This document shows, one piece after another, positions 33,583 through 43,950 of a stretch of 64,000 bases of DNA. Both the position numbers and the translations under genes were made by a program. Origin of the DNA: Rhodococcus xishaensis. Lineage in GTDB: Bacteria; Actinomycetota; Actinomycetes; Mycobacteriales; Mycobacteriaceae. The DNA lies in contig NZ_RKLO01000001.1 in the NCBI RefSeq assembly GCF_004011825.1, forward strand, positions 457,575 to 521,574, read 5' to 3'. The notes beneath the pieces were generated by a model. It saw only the letters and a list, made by a program, of their open reading frames with translations, made no database searches and was not told the DNA's origin. Every line of letters begins with the position of its first letter. Position 1 is the first letter of the stretch.

Positions 33583-34386
33583 TCAGCCGCCCAGCTTCTT
33601 GTAAAACGTGCCGACGATGGGTGCGACGACGGAACGGGGGCTGTACTGCCCGGCAACCGACATACCCTTGCTGAGGATGCCGGGTACGATCCGCATCTTG
33701 TTCTCGGCGAGGGCGTCGAGCGAGACCTTCGCGACGTACTCGCTCGAGATCCACAGAAAATCGGGTACGAGCTTGTCGACGATGGACGCTTCGGCCGGGT
33801 CCGGGGTCTCGGTGCGGACGGGCCCCGGGGCGAGCAACGTGACATTGACGCCGCTGTCCTTGAGTTCGCCGCGCAGCGACTCGGAGAAGGTGTTCACGAA
33901 CGCCTTGGTCGCGGCATAGGTCGCATTGTTCGGAATCGGCATGTTGCCGGCGGCCGAGCCGACCATGAGGATTGCACCGGACCTGCGGGCCACCATGCCG
34001 GGCAGGACGGCCAACGTCAGATCATGCACAGCGACGGCGTTGAGCTCGACCTGGTCGCGCTCGTAGCCCGGATCCAGCTCGGTGAGCGGCCCGAACGTCG
34101 CGATGCCCGCGTTGTTGCACAGGATCGAGATCTCCCGCTCCGCCAGTTCGGCGACGAGCGGGCCGCGGGCATCGCGGTCGGACAGGTCCGCGGCACGGAC
34201 CTCGACCTCCACGCCGTACTTCTCGCGTAGCTCTGCGGCGAGTTTCTCCATCACCTCGCCGCGGCGAGCGACGAGGATCAGCGAGTGTCCGCGCGCGGCC
34301 AGTTCGGCGGCGAGCGCCTCGCCAATGCCGGAGGAAGCGCCGGTCACGACCGCGCGCGCGTCAGGGTTGGGATTCGGCAGACTCAC
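33583..34386 (-). CDS. cmrA: Mycolate reductase, short-chain dehydrogenase (CmrA)
   Basis: 267-residue SDR. NADPH motif TGASSGIG (residues 15-22), NNAG (91-94), catalytic Ser144, Tyr157 and Lys161 (YAATK). Extended similarity to M. tuberculosis Rv2509, which reduces the beta-keto mycolate intermediate in the last step of mycolic acid synthesis, includes the stretches LNAVAVHDLTLAVLPGM and KLVPDFLWIS. It is the third gene of a minus-strand run padR-fadH-cmrA, with 44-nt gaps. Confidence 0.92.
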   Translation of the reverse strand: MSLPNPNPDARAVVTGASSGIGEALAAELAARGHSLILVARRGEVMEKLAAELREKYGVEVEVRAADLSDRDARGPLVAELAEREISILCNNAGIATFGPLTELDPGYERDQVELNAVAVHDLTLAVLPGMVARRSGAILMVGSAAGNMPIPNNATYAATKAFVNTFSESLRGELKDSGVNVTLLAPGPVRTETPDPAEASIVDKLVPDFLWISSEYVAKVSLDALAENKMRIVPGILSKGMSVAGQYSPRSVVAPIVGTFYKKLGG

Positions 34387-34430
34387 GACTGTGCAGCGTA
34401 GCGGGTCATGGGAAACATGGTGGTCATGCG

Positions 34431-36488
<2,058 letters not shown>

Positions 36489-36505
36489 TTACCGTGGGAA
36501 CGTCG

Positions 36506-37054
36506 TCAGTGCTGGTTGCCGAGGGTGGCCAGCACCTCATCGCACCAGTCGACGAATCCTCCCTCGACGAGGATGCCGCCACGAAGGACGAGGTACTGGT
36601 GCAGGGTCCGGCCGGTGCGGTCCCGGGGCTCGGGGAAGTCATGTCGTTCGATGCGCCGGTACAGGTCGAGGCGCGCGGCATGCTCGTCGCGGTGCCGGCG
36701 TACCTCGGCGAGCAGTGAGGCCACGTCCCCGTTCGCGACGCCGCGGATCTTCACGGCGAGTTCGTTGCGTAGGGGTCCGGGTTGGGTGGGCTCGGCGATC
36801 CAGCGGGCCACTTCGGCCCGTCCCGCGCTCGAGACGTGGTACACCTTCTTGTCTGGGCGACCGTCCTGTGCGATCGATTCGCCCGTGACCCAGCCCGCAT
36901 CGTCCATCCGCTTGAGTACGCGGTAGATCTGCTGGTGGGTGGCGCTCCAGAAGAAGCCGATCGACCTGTCGAACCGGCGCGCGAGTTCGTACCCTGAGCC
37001 GGACTGTTCGCTGAGGGACACGAGGATCGCGTGTTCGAGTGCCACGACCAACAT
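36506..37054 (-). CDS. PadR-family transcriptional regulator
   Basis: 182 residues from the ATG at 37054. The winged-helix N-terminus reads ALEHAILVSLSEQSGSGYEL with later HQQIYRVLKRMDDAGWV, diagnostic of PadR; a C-terminal helical domain (Vir-type) follows. No Shine-Dalgarno precedes the ATG, so it may be leaderless; a TTG at 37081 would place its start inside the repeat upstream. Divergent from the MFS gene with a 96-nt gap that holds two GTATGCAAC repeats. Confidence 0.88.
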   Translation of the reverse strand: MLVVALEHAILVSLSEQSGSGYELARRFDRSIGFFWSATHQQIYRVLKRMDDAGWVTGESIAQDGRPDKKVYHVSSAGRAEVARWIAEPTQPGPLRNELAVKIRGVANGDVASLLAEVRRHRDEHAARLDLYRRIERHDFPEPRDRTGRTLHQYLVLRGGILVEGGFVDWCDEVLATLGNQH

Positions 37055-37057
37055 CTT

Positions 37058-37082
37058 GTATGCAACAGGGTGAGTATGCAAC
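37058..37082. promoter_or_regulatory. Candidate PadR operator
   Basis: Direct repeat GTATGCAAC at 37058-37066 and 37074-37082, 16 nt apart start to start, immediately upstream of padR in the padR/MFS divergent region. ATGCA-containing sites are typical for PadR-family regulators. Inferred from position and repetition only. Confidence 0.4.
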
Positions 37083-37150
37083 CCGGTGCTTAAATAGGTT
37101 GGTGTGTTGTGGCCGCAGGTCGACGGCGTGCGCGATTAGGCTCAGGAGCC

Positions 37151-38497
37151 ATGAGCGCCGGTGTGGCGGGGGAGGCGGGCATCGGTCAGGCGGCGACACG
37201 ACGCCAGATCGCGGCATGGGGCCTTTGGGACTGGGGTGGGGCGGCGTTCAACGCCGTCATCCTCACGTTCGTGTTCTCCGTCTACCTCACCGACGCGGTC
37301 GGGGACGACCTGCCCGGTTCGGTGTCTGCGAGTACTTGGCTGGGATGGTCTCTCGGCATCGCAGGCTTCTTCGTCGCGGTGCTCGCGCCGGTGAGCGGAC
37401 AGCGATTCGATGCGACGGGTCGGCGCAAGCGCTCACTCGCCGTGCTGACGTTCCTGACGGTCGCGGCGATGGCGGGCATGTTCTTCGTTGTCGACGACTA
37501 TCACTACCTCTGGCTCGGCCTGGTCCTGCTGGGCTTCGCCTCGGTGATCTTCGAACTCGCTCAGGTGCCGTACAACGCCATGCTGCGTCAGGTCTCGACG
37601 CCGGAGACCGTCGGTCGGGTGTCCGGGTTCGGCTGGGCGATGGGCTATTTCGGTGGCATCGTGCTGCTGCTCGTATGCTATTTCGGGTTCATCTCCGGAG
37701 ACGGCGACACACGCGGCCTGCTCGGGCTGACCACCGAGGGCGGTCTCAACGTCAGGTTGGTCGCGCTGCTCGCGGCTGTGTGGCTGGCGGTGTTCGCCAT
37801 CCCCGTGCTGCTGATGGTGCCCGAAGTGCCACGCACCTCCGCCGACCCGGGTGCGGACACGGGGGGATTCATCGACTCCTACCGGGGGCTGTGGCGAGAC
37901 CTGCGCGAGTTGTGGGCCGTCGATCGGCGCATCGTGAAATTCCTCATCGCGAGTGCCTTGTTCCGCGACGGGTTGGCCGGCGTCTTCACCTTCGGAGCGG
38001 TGCTCGCGGTCAATGTATACGGACTCGCGTCCGACACCGTCCTGCTGTTCGGCGTTGCGGCCAACGTTGTCGCCGCACTGGGTGCGGTCGTCGGCGGACG
38101 TGTCGACGACCGTACGGGTCCGAAGCTCGTCATCGTGGCCTCGCTGGTCGCGATGATCGTCGTCGGCATCGTGCTGCTGGCGATCTCTGGTCCGGCGTTG
38201 TTCTGGATCTTCGGGCTGCTGCTGTCGCTGTTCGTCGGGCCGGTGCAGTCCTCGGCACGCAGTTTCCTCACCCGGATCACCCCGCCCGGGCGTGAGGGCC
38301 AGTTGTTCGGCCTCTACGCCACCACGGGCCGTGCCGTGTCCTTTCTTGCGCCGACGCTGTTCGGCTTCTTCGCGTGGTGGCTCGGTGCCGACCGGGCAGG
38401 GATCGTGGGGCTGCTCGTAGTCCTGGGTGTCGGCCTCGCGGCAGTGTCGGTGGTGCAGGGGCCGGCGCGCAGTGCGGCCGGCACCCTCCCGAGCTGA
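37151..38497 (+). CDS. MFS transporter, UMF1/Atg22-like
   Basis: 448 residues with about 12 hydrophobic segments. N-terminal AAWGLWDWGGAAFNAVILTF is the typical opening of the UMF1 (Atg22-like) branch; between TM2 and TM3 is GQRFDATGRRKR, the MFS loop. Substrate unknown. ATG with AGGAG 2 nt upstream. Divergent from padR, which may control it, and convergent with the next hydrolase gene (8-nt gap). Confidence 0.82.
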   Translation: MSAGVAGEAGIGQAATRRQIAAWGLWDWGGAAFNAVILTFVFSVYLTDAVGDDLPGSVSASTWLGWSLGIAGFFVAVLAPVSGQRFDATGRRKRSLAVLTFLTVAAMAGMFFVVDDYHYLWLGLVLLGFASVIFELAQVPYNAMLRQVSTPETVGRVSGFGWAMGYFGGIVLLLVCYFGFISGDGDTRGLLGLTTEGGLNVRLVALLAAVWLAVFAIPVLLMVPEVPRTSADPGADTGGFIDSYRGLWRDLRELWAVDRRIVKFLIASALFRDGLAGVFTFGAVLAVNVYGLASDTVLLFGVAANVVAALGAVVGGRVDDRTGPKLVIVASLVAMIVVGIVLLAISGPALFWIFGLLLSLFVGPVQSSARSFLTRITPPGREGQLFGLYATTGRAVSFLAPTLFGFFAWWLGADRAGIVGLLVVLGVGLAAVSVVQGPARSAAGTLPS

Positions 38498-38505
38498 CCG
38501 ATGCG

Positions 38506-39351
38506 TCAGCCGACCGTCGCGTGCGCGAGGATCGCGTCGGTCAGGGCATCCGGGTTCTCCTCGGGAATCCAGTGGCTGGCACCGTCGAGGACGACGAAAC
38601 GGTATGGCGCATCCACGAACTCGACGCACCGCTTGGCAGCAGCCGGACCGAGCGCCGGATCCGCGGTGCTCCACACGTACGTCGTGGGCACCCGTACCGG
38701 TGGCAGGTTCTCGGACTCCTGGACCATGGCGCGGTACCAATGCAGCGCAGCCGCCAGCGCCCCGGGCTCGGACAGGAGTCGCACGTGCTCCTCGACGAGC
38801 TCGGGGTCGACCCCGTCGCCGAACATCGCTCGCAGTCGCCGCGAGTTGTCCTCCAGCAAGACAGCTTCTGCTTTGCCTTCCTGACGGAGCAGGTTGATGT
38901 AGCTGGAGCGGCGCTGTTGGTCCTCATCCTCACGTAGGGCCCATCCGAACGCAGCCGGATGCGGGACCGACACCGCGGTCAGGCTACGGAGTCGGTCCGG
39001 ATGGTGTCCGGCGACCTCCCAGGCGACGGCCGCACCCCAGTCGTGACCCACCAGGTGCGCCGAGTCCAGGCCATAGGCATCGAGCAGTCCGACGACATCT
39101 TCGACGAGGCGATCGGCCCGGTAGTCCTCGATGGCCTGTGGCCGGGCGTCGCGCGAATAGCCGCGCTGATTCGGCGCGATGACGCGCATTCCCGCGTCGA
39201 CCAGCCGCGGAGTAACAAGCCGCCAAGCCGCCGAACTCTCGGGAAACCCATGCAGGAGTACGACCGGGGTTCCGTCGTCCGGTCCGGAAATCGTGACGTC
39301 GAACGTTAATTCACCCAGCTGAACTCGGTCGATCCGTGCATCCGTAGTCAT
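38506..39351 (-). CDS. Alpha/beta hydrolase, epoxide-hydrolase-like
   Basis: 281 residues. The oxyanion motif HGFPE is followed by a nucleophile elbow GHDWGAAVAW with Asp rather than Ser as nucleophile, the pattern of epoxide hydrolases and haloalkane dehalogenases. The catalytic His is in GASHWIPEE. HGFPE favours epoxide hydrolase. The ATG at 39351 is chosen over an in-frame start 39 codons upstream that has no family-like sequence. Confidence 0.82.
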   Translation of the reverse strand: MTTDARIDRVQLGELTFDVTISGPDDGTPVVLLHGFPESSAAWRLVTPRLVDAGMRVIAPNQRGYSRDARPQAIEDYRADRLVEDVVGLLDAYGLDSAHLVGHDWGAAVAWEVAGHHPDRLRSLTAVSVPHPAAFGWALREDEDQQRRSSYINLLRQEGKAEAVLLEDNSRRLRAMFGDGVDPELVEEHVRLLSEPGALAAALHWYRAMVQESENLPPVRVPTTYVWSTADPALGPAAAKRCVEFVDAPYRFVVLDGASHWIPEENPDALTDAILAHATVG

Positions 39352-39442
39352 GCGGTCACCGTAGCCGAATCGATCCTGCGAGAACAGGAAGAGTTTGGGT
39401 TCCAAAGAAATCGCACCATTAATGGCGATGTCGTTGGTGTTC

Positions 39443-39522
39443 CATGGTTTGCTCATTGGTCTGCGCACACCTCGGGGGAATACGAGCAGGTCACCTCTCG
39501 AGTGATGGGAAGGACACAGTTT
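39443..39522 (+). promoter_or_regulatory. Upstream region of DUF4185 gene 1 (duplicated)
   Basis: CATGGTTTGCTCATTG (39443-39458) followed by GCGCACACCT is repeated almost exactly at 41353 before the second DUF4185 gene, as is GATGGGAAGGACACAG just before each start. The copies show that the duplication included the 5' control region. Confidence 0.5.
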
Positions 39523-41034
39523 GTGAGGGCAGTGAATCGTAGTTGGACCGCCGTGCTGTCGGCTGCTGCGGTCACCGTGGGCCTGTCGGTGGCGATGGCG
39601 ACTCCGGTGGGAGCAGCCGAGGGACCGGTTGGGGGGCCGTGCGGGCAGAGCGGGGGCGGTAACCCGGACAGCCCCGGCAGCCCCGGCAGCCCCGGCAGCT
39701 CCGGTAGTTCCGGTAGTTCCGGCAGCTCCGGTAGCGCCGGTAGCTTCAGTAGCGGCGGTGGTTCCGGTAGGGGCGGTGGTTCCGGTAGCTCGGGCAGCTC
39801 CGGTAGCTCGGGTAGTTCGAGCAGCTCAGGTAGTTCCGGGAGCGCGGGAAGCCTGGTTGGGAGCCTGGGCAGTGCGGTGGGTTCGGTTGCGGATTCTCTT
39901 CCGTGGATTCTGGATTCGCCCGACGGTGCGCTGCCGGTGCTGAGAGGCAACACCAAGGCGATCGAGATGGTCACCGGTCCCGGCAGTCCGAATGAGAGCA
40001 TCGAGAAGTACGGTGTCTCGGGCACGGACCTCGGCATCATCTGGGATGGCGGCCAAGGACAGGTGCTGATGGCCTTCGGGGACACCGTCGGTGACTGCGA
40101 CGTACCTGGCACCCAGTGGCGTAGCAATGTCTTGTTCCGGAGCAGCGACACCACGTTGAGCGATGGCATGCGGATCGACAGCTCGCCGCTCGCCCCGCCG
40201 CCCGCTGTGAACTTCTCCAAGCAGGTCATCCACGGCCTGCTCAACGTTCCGCCAGGCAACCGCCCGGAGTTCACCGTGATCCCGACGGCCGGTGTGGCGG
40301 TGGACGGGGTCCAGTACGTTCGCTTCATGTCGGTGCGCTCATGGGACGAACCCGGTGAGTGGACGACGAACTACTCCGCAATCGCCCGCTCGACCGACAA
40401 TGGCGAGATATGGGACGTGGTACTGCCGACAGTCCGCCTCACCCTCGCCTCAGCGCTTTCGAAGGGCAACGGGGATTGGCAGATGAGTGCGTTCGTGCCA
40501 GACCGCGGAGACGGGTTCGTCTACGAATTCGGTACCCCCTCAGGCCGTGCCGGGGCAGCGCGGCTGGCTCGCGTGCCGGCGACCCCGGCGGACTTTGAAG
40601 ACCCGAGCACGTACGAGTACTGGACGGAAACTGGTTGGTCGTCAGACATTGCGGACGCGGAACCGGTGATCGGGGCACCGGTCAGCGAGTTATCGGTGCA
40701 GTGGAATGACTACCTCGGCAAGTACATCGCGATGTACACGGACGCGGGCGGCCTCAAGATCCGCCAGGCCGACGACCCGTGGGGTCCGTGGAGCGGTACC
40801 CAAACGCTCATCAGTGCGGCCACGCTGCCGTCGCTGTATGCGGGGTTCATGCACCCGTGGGCGACGGGGTCAGATCTGTTTTTCGTACTGACGACGTGGG
40901 ACCGGTACAACGTGATCTACATGCGGACTGATCTCCGCAAGGTTGACAAGATGTCGCCGGCTGACCAGTTCGACCGTCCCGACCCCGCGCAGACCGGCGA
41001 GCAGGAACTCCTCCGCTACGACCTGCCCGAGTAG
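39523..41034 (+). CDS. Secreted DUF4185 protein 1 (GH183-like)
   Basis: 503 residues. Signal peptide (RAVNRSWTAVLSAAAVTVGL..., cleaved near PVGA-A), then a Ser/Gly/Pro low-complexity linker to about residue 110, then a DUF4185 domain (SGTDLGIIWDGGQGQVLMAF, FGDTVGDCD, LSVQWNDYLGKYIAMYTD, MHPWATGSDL). DUF4185 members have been shown to be endo-D-arabinanases (GH183) acting on mycobacterial-type arabinan, so remodelling of the cell's own arabinogalactan is plausible but untested here. GTG at 39523 is chosen from GGGAAGGA at 39507-39514. A close paralog follows about 400 nt downstream. Confidence 0.82.
   Translation: MRAVNRSWTAVLSAAAVTVGLSVAMATPVGAAEGPVGGPCGQSGGGNPDSPGSPGSPGSSGSSGSSGSSGSAGSFSSGGGSGRGGGSGSSGSSGSSGSSSSSGSSGSAGSLVGSLGSAVGSVADSLPWILDSPDGALPVLRGNTKAIEMVTGPGSPNESIEKYGVSGTDLGIIWDGGQGQVLMAFGDTVGDCDVPGTQWRSNVLFRSSDTTLSDGMRIDSSPLAPPPAVNFSKQVIHGLLNVPPGNRPEFTVIPTAGVAVDGVQYVRFMSVRSWDEPGEWTTNYSAIARSTDNGEIWDVVLPTVRLTLASALSKGNGDWQMSAFVPDRGDGFVYEFGTPSGRAGAARLARVPATPADFEDPSTYEYWTETGWSSDIADAEPVIGAPVSELSVQWNDYLGKYIAMYTDAGGLKIRQADDPWGPWSGTQTLISAATLPSLYAGFMHPWATGSDLFFVLTTWDRYNVIYMRTDLRKVDKMSPADQFDRPDPAQTGEQELLRYDLPE
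39668..39850 (+). repeat. Coding micro-repeats for the Ser/Gly linker
   Basis: Imperfect 6- and 9-nt repeats (AGCCCCGGC, GGTAGTTCC, GGCAGCTCC types) encode SPGSPGSSGSSGS-like sequence in DUF4185 protein 1. Such repeats readily change length by slippage. Confidence 0.7.
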
Positions 41035-41060
41035 GAATGATCGGCACCTGCGCGTGACGT

Positions 41061-41089
41061 ACGGCCCGTCCCGACGGGGGACGGGCCGT
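41061..41089 (+). terminator. Terminator after DUF4185 gene 1
   Basis: 11-bp perfect stem ACGGCCCGTCC/GGACGGGCCGT (41061-41071 with 41079-41089), 27 nt after the stop, followed by TTGT. Confidence 0.75.
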
Positions 41090-41116
41090 TGTCGTCGAAG
41101 AGTCCCCTGTTTTCGG

Positions 41117-41146
41117 TGCCCCGGCAAGGACTCGAACCTGCGACCT
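41117..41146 (-). pseudogene. tRNA 3'-end fragment, tRNA-Arg-like
   Basis: On the minus strand AGGTCGCAGGTTCGAGTCCT is a 20-nt exact match to the variable-loop/T-arm of the intact tRNA-Arg at 45990-46063, followed by a similar acceptor 3' strand (GCCGGGGCAC) that differs by an indel. No anticodon or D-arm is found beside it. It could be an att-like scar of an integration, or a decayed tRNA copy. Confidence 0.6.
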
Positions 41147-41352
41147 CGGCGGCGGTGCCGGCGTAGGGGGTGGGCTCGATTGCGCAGACAGCAGACTCCT
41201 CCAGCAGCACTCGGCCTTCATCGACAGTGCAGATTCTGCTGCTGTTGCCGGTTCGTCGTTGTCCGAGGCGGAGCACCCTGCCGGCAAGAACGGGAAGCGA
41301 ACGCGACTCTACGGAAATCGCACTCGTAGCTTCAGCGTCGTCGTCGGTCTTT

Positions 41353-41439
41353 CATGGTTTGCTCATTGATCGGCGCACACCTGGGGGGAGGTTTCGTCCG
41401 GCTCGTCTCCCCCCTCGAGCGATGGGAAGGACACAGTCT
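41353..41439 (+). promoter_or_regulatory. Upstream region of DUF4185 gene 2 (duplicated)
   Basis: Second copy of the CATGGTTTGCTCATTG...GCGCACACCT block and of the GATGGGAAGGACACAG leader. The ribosome site GGGAAGGA lies at 41424-41431. The stretch 41147-41352 between the tRNA fragment and this block shows no gene. Confidence 0.5.
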
Positions 41440-42936
41440 GTGAGAGCAGTGAATCGTAGTTGGACCGCAGCGCTGTCGGCTGCTGCGGTCACCGTCGGCC
41501 TGTCGGTGGCGATGACGACTCCGGTCGGAGCCGAAGGGCACGGGGGGCCGTGCGGGCAGAGCGGTAGCGGTAGCTCGGGTAGCAGTGGCAGCTTGGGTAG
41601 CAGTGGCAGCTTGGGTAGCAGCGGAAGCTTGGGTAGCTCTGGCAATTCCGGCAGCGGCGGCAGCTCGGGAAGCACCGAAGGCCTGATCGGGAGCCTGGGC
41701 TCGGGCAGCCTAGGCAGCGCGACGGGTTCCCTCGTGAATTCGCTTCCCTGGATTATTGGTTCGCCCGACGGCGCGCTGCCGGTGCTGAGGGGCCGCACCA
41801 AGGCGATCGAGATGGTCACCGGTCCGGGCAGTCCGAACGAGAGCATCGAGAAGTACAGTGTCTCGGGCACGGACCTCGGCATCATGTGGGATGGCGGCCA
41901 AGGACAGGTGCTGATGGCCTTCGGGGACACCGTCGGTGACTGCGACGTACCTGGCACCCAGTGGCGTAGCAACGTCTTGTTCCGGAGCAGCGACACCACG
42001 TTGAGCGATGGCATGCGGATCGACAACTCGCCGCTCGCCCCGCCGCCCGCTGTGAACTTCTCCAGGCAGGTCATCGACGGCCTGCTCGAGGCTCCGCCGG
42101 GCAGCTTCCCCGAGTACACCGTGATACCCACGGCCGGTGTGGCGGTGGACGGGGTCCAGTACGTTCGCTTCATGTCGGTGCGCTCATGGGACGAACCCGG
42201 CGAGTGGACGACGAACTACTCCGCAATCGCCCGTTCGGACGACAACGGTGAAACGTGGAATCCAGTGCTGCCGACCGCCCGGGTCAATCTCGACTCGATC
42301 ATTCCCGAAATCCCTGCGGACCTTGTCCCCGACATACCAGAGATTTCTCCCTACAACAGCGATTGGCAGATGAGTGCCTTCGTGCCAGGCGGTGACGGGT
42401 TCATCTACGAATTCGGCACCCCCTCAGGGCGTTCCGGCTCCGCGCGGCTGGCTCGCGTGCCGGCGACCCCGGAGGCCATAGAAGATCCGAGCACGTACGA
42501 GTACTGGACTGGGGCCGACTGGTCGCCGGACATCGCGGACGCGGTGCCGGTGATCAAGGCGCCGGTCAGCGAGCTGTCGGTGCAGTGGAATGACTACCTG
42601 GGCAAGTACATCGCGATGTACACGGACATAGGTGGCCTGAAGATCCGGATGGCCGACCAACTGGAGGGCCCGTGGAGCGCTACCGAGACGCTCATCAGTG
42701 CGGTCACGCTGCCGGCGCTGTACGGCGGGTTCATGCACCCGTGGGCGACCGGTTCAGACCTGTACTTCGTACTGACGACGTGGGATCGGTACAACGTGAT
42801 CTATATGCGAACCGATCTCTCCAAGGTCGACAACATGTCGCCGGCTGACCAGGTCGATCGTCCCGACCCCGCAGAGACCGGCGAGCAGAAACTCCTCCGT
42901 TTCGACATGCCCGAGGACTTGCCCGAAGAGGAATGA
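41440..42936 (+). CDS. Secreted DUF4185 protein 2 (GH183-like)
   Basis: 498 residues, paralog of the preceding gene. Same signal peptide with few changes, a linker richer in GSLGS units, and the DUF4185 domain. A block of about 285 nt (ending near 42085) differs from copy 1 at only about 8 positions, while linker, mid-domain and C-terminus diverge (an insertion IIPEIPADLVPDIPEISPY is unique to this copy; tail EDLPEEE). This mosaic suggests recent duplication or gene conversion. GTG start set by analogy and by GGGAAGGA. Endo-D-arabinanase activity is possible from the family but unproven. Confidence 0.82.
   Translation: MRAVNRSWTAALSAAAVTVGLSVAMTTPVGAEGHGGPCGQSGSGSSGSSGSLGSSGSLGSSGSLGSSGNSGSGGSSGSTEGLIGSLGSGSLGSATGSLVNSLPWIIGSPDGALPVLRGRTKAIEMVTGPGSPNESIEKYSVSGTDLGIMWDGGQGQVLMAFGDTVGDCDVPGTQWRSNVLFRSSDTTLSDGMRIDNSPLAPPPAVNFSRQVIDGLLEAPPGSFPEYTVIPTAGVAVDGVQYVRFMSVRSWDEPGEWTTNYSAIARSDDNGETWNPVLPTARVNLDSIIPEIPADLVPDIPEISPYNSDWQMSAFVPGGDGFIYEFGTPSGRSGSARLARVPATPEAIEDPSTYEYWTGADWSPDIADAVPVIKAPVSELSVQWNDYLGKYIAMYTDIGGLKIRMADQLEGPWSATETLISAVTLPALYGGFMHPWATGSDLYFVLTTWDRYNVIYMRTDLSKVDNMSPADQVDRPDPAETGEQKLLRFDMPEDLPEEE
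41581..41634 (+). repeat. 18-nt tandem repeat encoding SSGSLG
   Basis: Units AGCAGTGGCAGCTTGGGT at 41581 and 41599 are identical; a third at 41617 differs at two positions. They lengthen the linker of DUF4185 protein 2. Confidence 0.85.
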
Positions 42937-42950
42937 TCCGCACCGGGTGT

Positions 42951-42987
42951 GACCGTGGCCCGTCCCCGCATGGGGCGGGCCACGGTC
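42951..42987 (+). terminator. Terminator after DUF4185 gene 2
   Basis: Stem GACCGTGGCCCG/CGGGCCACGGTC extended by CCCC/GGGG after a single bulged T, 4-nt loop GCAT; 14 nt after the stop codon. Confidence 0.8.
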
Positions 42988-43087
42988 GTCTCAGACTCCT
43001 ATTCGGTGCCAACACAACCCATTGACCTGGCGAGCGCGTCGTTGAACGGACCCGAACCAACACGAACGAACAGCGGGCGCGAACATG

Positions 43088-43125
43088 CTTCCGGCCCGAC
43101 ACTGCGATGCCGCCGGGCCAGGAAG
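43088..43125 (-). terminator. Terminator of secreted paralog A
   Basis: CTTCCGGCCCG (43088-43098) pairs with CGGGCCAGGAAG (43114-43125) with one bulge, 6 nt beyond the stop of gene A. Same position and related sequence as the hairpins after paralogs B and C. Confidence 0.6.
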
Positions 43126-43131
43126 CGGTGG

Positions 43132-43836
43132 TCAGGAAAAGCCGAGGACGCCTTCGAGACTGCCGGAGTTGCGGGCCCCGAGGGCGCCTTCGAGGCTGCC
43201 GGCGTCGAGGGTCCCGAGGATGCCTTCGAGGCTGCCGGCGTCGAGGGTCCCGAGGATGCCTTCGAGGCTGCCGGCGTCGAGGGTCCCGAGGATGCCTTCG
43301 AGGCTGCCGGCGTCGAGGGTCCCGAGGATGCCTTCGAGACCGCCGAGGCCGAGGATCTCGAGGATGCCTTCGAGACCGCCGAGGCCGAGGGTCCCGAGGA
43401 AGTCTTCGAGACTGCCGGGTCCGGTGCTGTCATCGTCGGTGCTGCCCGAGGTGGTGAACGGAAACGGCTCAGCCGTCTTGCGTCCGGTTTCGCCCGTGCC
43501 CCACGTCTCGGAAGTATCTGGGTGGCTACACGTCCACCAGATCTGATAGTCGCCATCGACGAAGGTCGCCCCGATGCGACGCTCGTAGCCGCGTTGGATC
43601 TGCGTCGTCACGAAAACGTTTGGTTCGGCTGAGGGGTTGGTGGTGTTCCTTTCATTCCATTGGCAGACAATCTCCCCTTGGCTGTTGTTGGTGAGGGTGA
43701 CCCAAACGTCGTTGCCCTCGACCTCGGCGGCGAGGGTGACGTCGTCGGGTGCGGCGTTGGCCGGCGCGGCGAACACGGCGGCCAGGAGCGGAGCGGCCAA
43801 GGCTACTGCGGCGGCGGCACGAACTGACTTGATCAC
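43132..43836 (-). CDS. Small secreted protein, paralog A, with 12-residue repeats
   Basis: 234 residues. Sec signal peptide MIKSVRAAAAVALAAPLLAA (cleaved near ANA-APDD). A domain of about 110 residues shared with paralogs B and C follows (two cysteines in VCQW and WTCS, then ETWGTGETGRKT). The C-terminus has 12-residue repeats of the type DAGSLEGILGTL, about seven units in all. No known family recognised. GTG start with AAAGGGGAA upstream. One of three leftward genes facing the two DUF4185 genes; own promoter/leader and terminator. Confidence 0.75.
   Translation of the reverse strand: MIKSVRAAAAVALAAPLLAAVFAAPANAAPDDVTLAAEVEGNDVWVTLTNNSQGEIVCQWNERNTTNPSAEPNVFVTTQIQRGYERRIGATFVDGDYQIWWTCSHPDTSETWGTGETGRKTAEPFPFTTSGSTDDDSTGPGSLEDFLGTLGLGGLEGILEILGLGGLEGILGTLDAGSLEGILGTLDAGSLEGILGTLDAGSLEGILGTLDAGSLEGALGARNSGSLEGVLGFS
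43165..43380 (-). repeat. 36-bp tandem repeat inside paralog A
   Basis: Unit GGCGTCGAGGGTCCCGAGGATGCCTTCGAGGCTGCC-type (36 nt, plus strand): three identical copies at 43201-43236, 43237-43272 and 43273-43308, one with two changes at 43309-43344, and degenerate units on both sides. Each unit encodes 12 residues. Confidence 0.92.
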
Positions 43837-43850
43837 AAGTTCCCCTTTCG

Positions 43851-43950
43851 CTTGTTCTCCGTATGCAGCCCGCGTGCGGGTGGTAGTGCACCGGTGGTAC
43901 CTCGAAAGAGCGCGGGTATCTCCGCCCCGACTTGAAGGAAATTAACATCT
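43851..43950 (-). promoter_or_regulatory. Conserved promoter and leader of paralog A
   Basis: About 100 nt shared with the leaders of B and C: extended -10 TGTTAATTT (minus strand, 43939-43947), then GGTACCACCGGTGCAC, a CCCGC-ac-GCGGG hairpin and GCATACGGAGAACAAG before the start. This copy is the most diverged. Confidence 0.55.

Noticed and set aside
41016-41276. Minus-strand 86-codon frame between the DUF4185 genes
   Set aside because: It crosses the terminator, the tRNA fragment and the end of DUF4185 gene 1. No family-like sequence.
43165-43380. Possible CRISPR array
   Set aside because: The 36-bp units are contiguous with no spacers, stay in frame and encode a 12-residue protein repeat.
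42949-43632. Plus-strand frame with EDAFEAAGVEGP repeats
   Set aside because: It is the antisense reading of the 36-bp repeat in paralog A. The minus strand has the signal peptide, ribosome site, paralogs and terminator, so that strand is the coding one.
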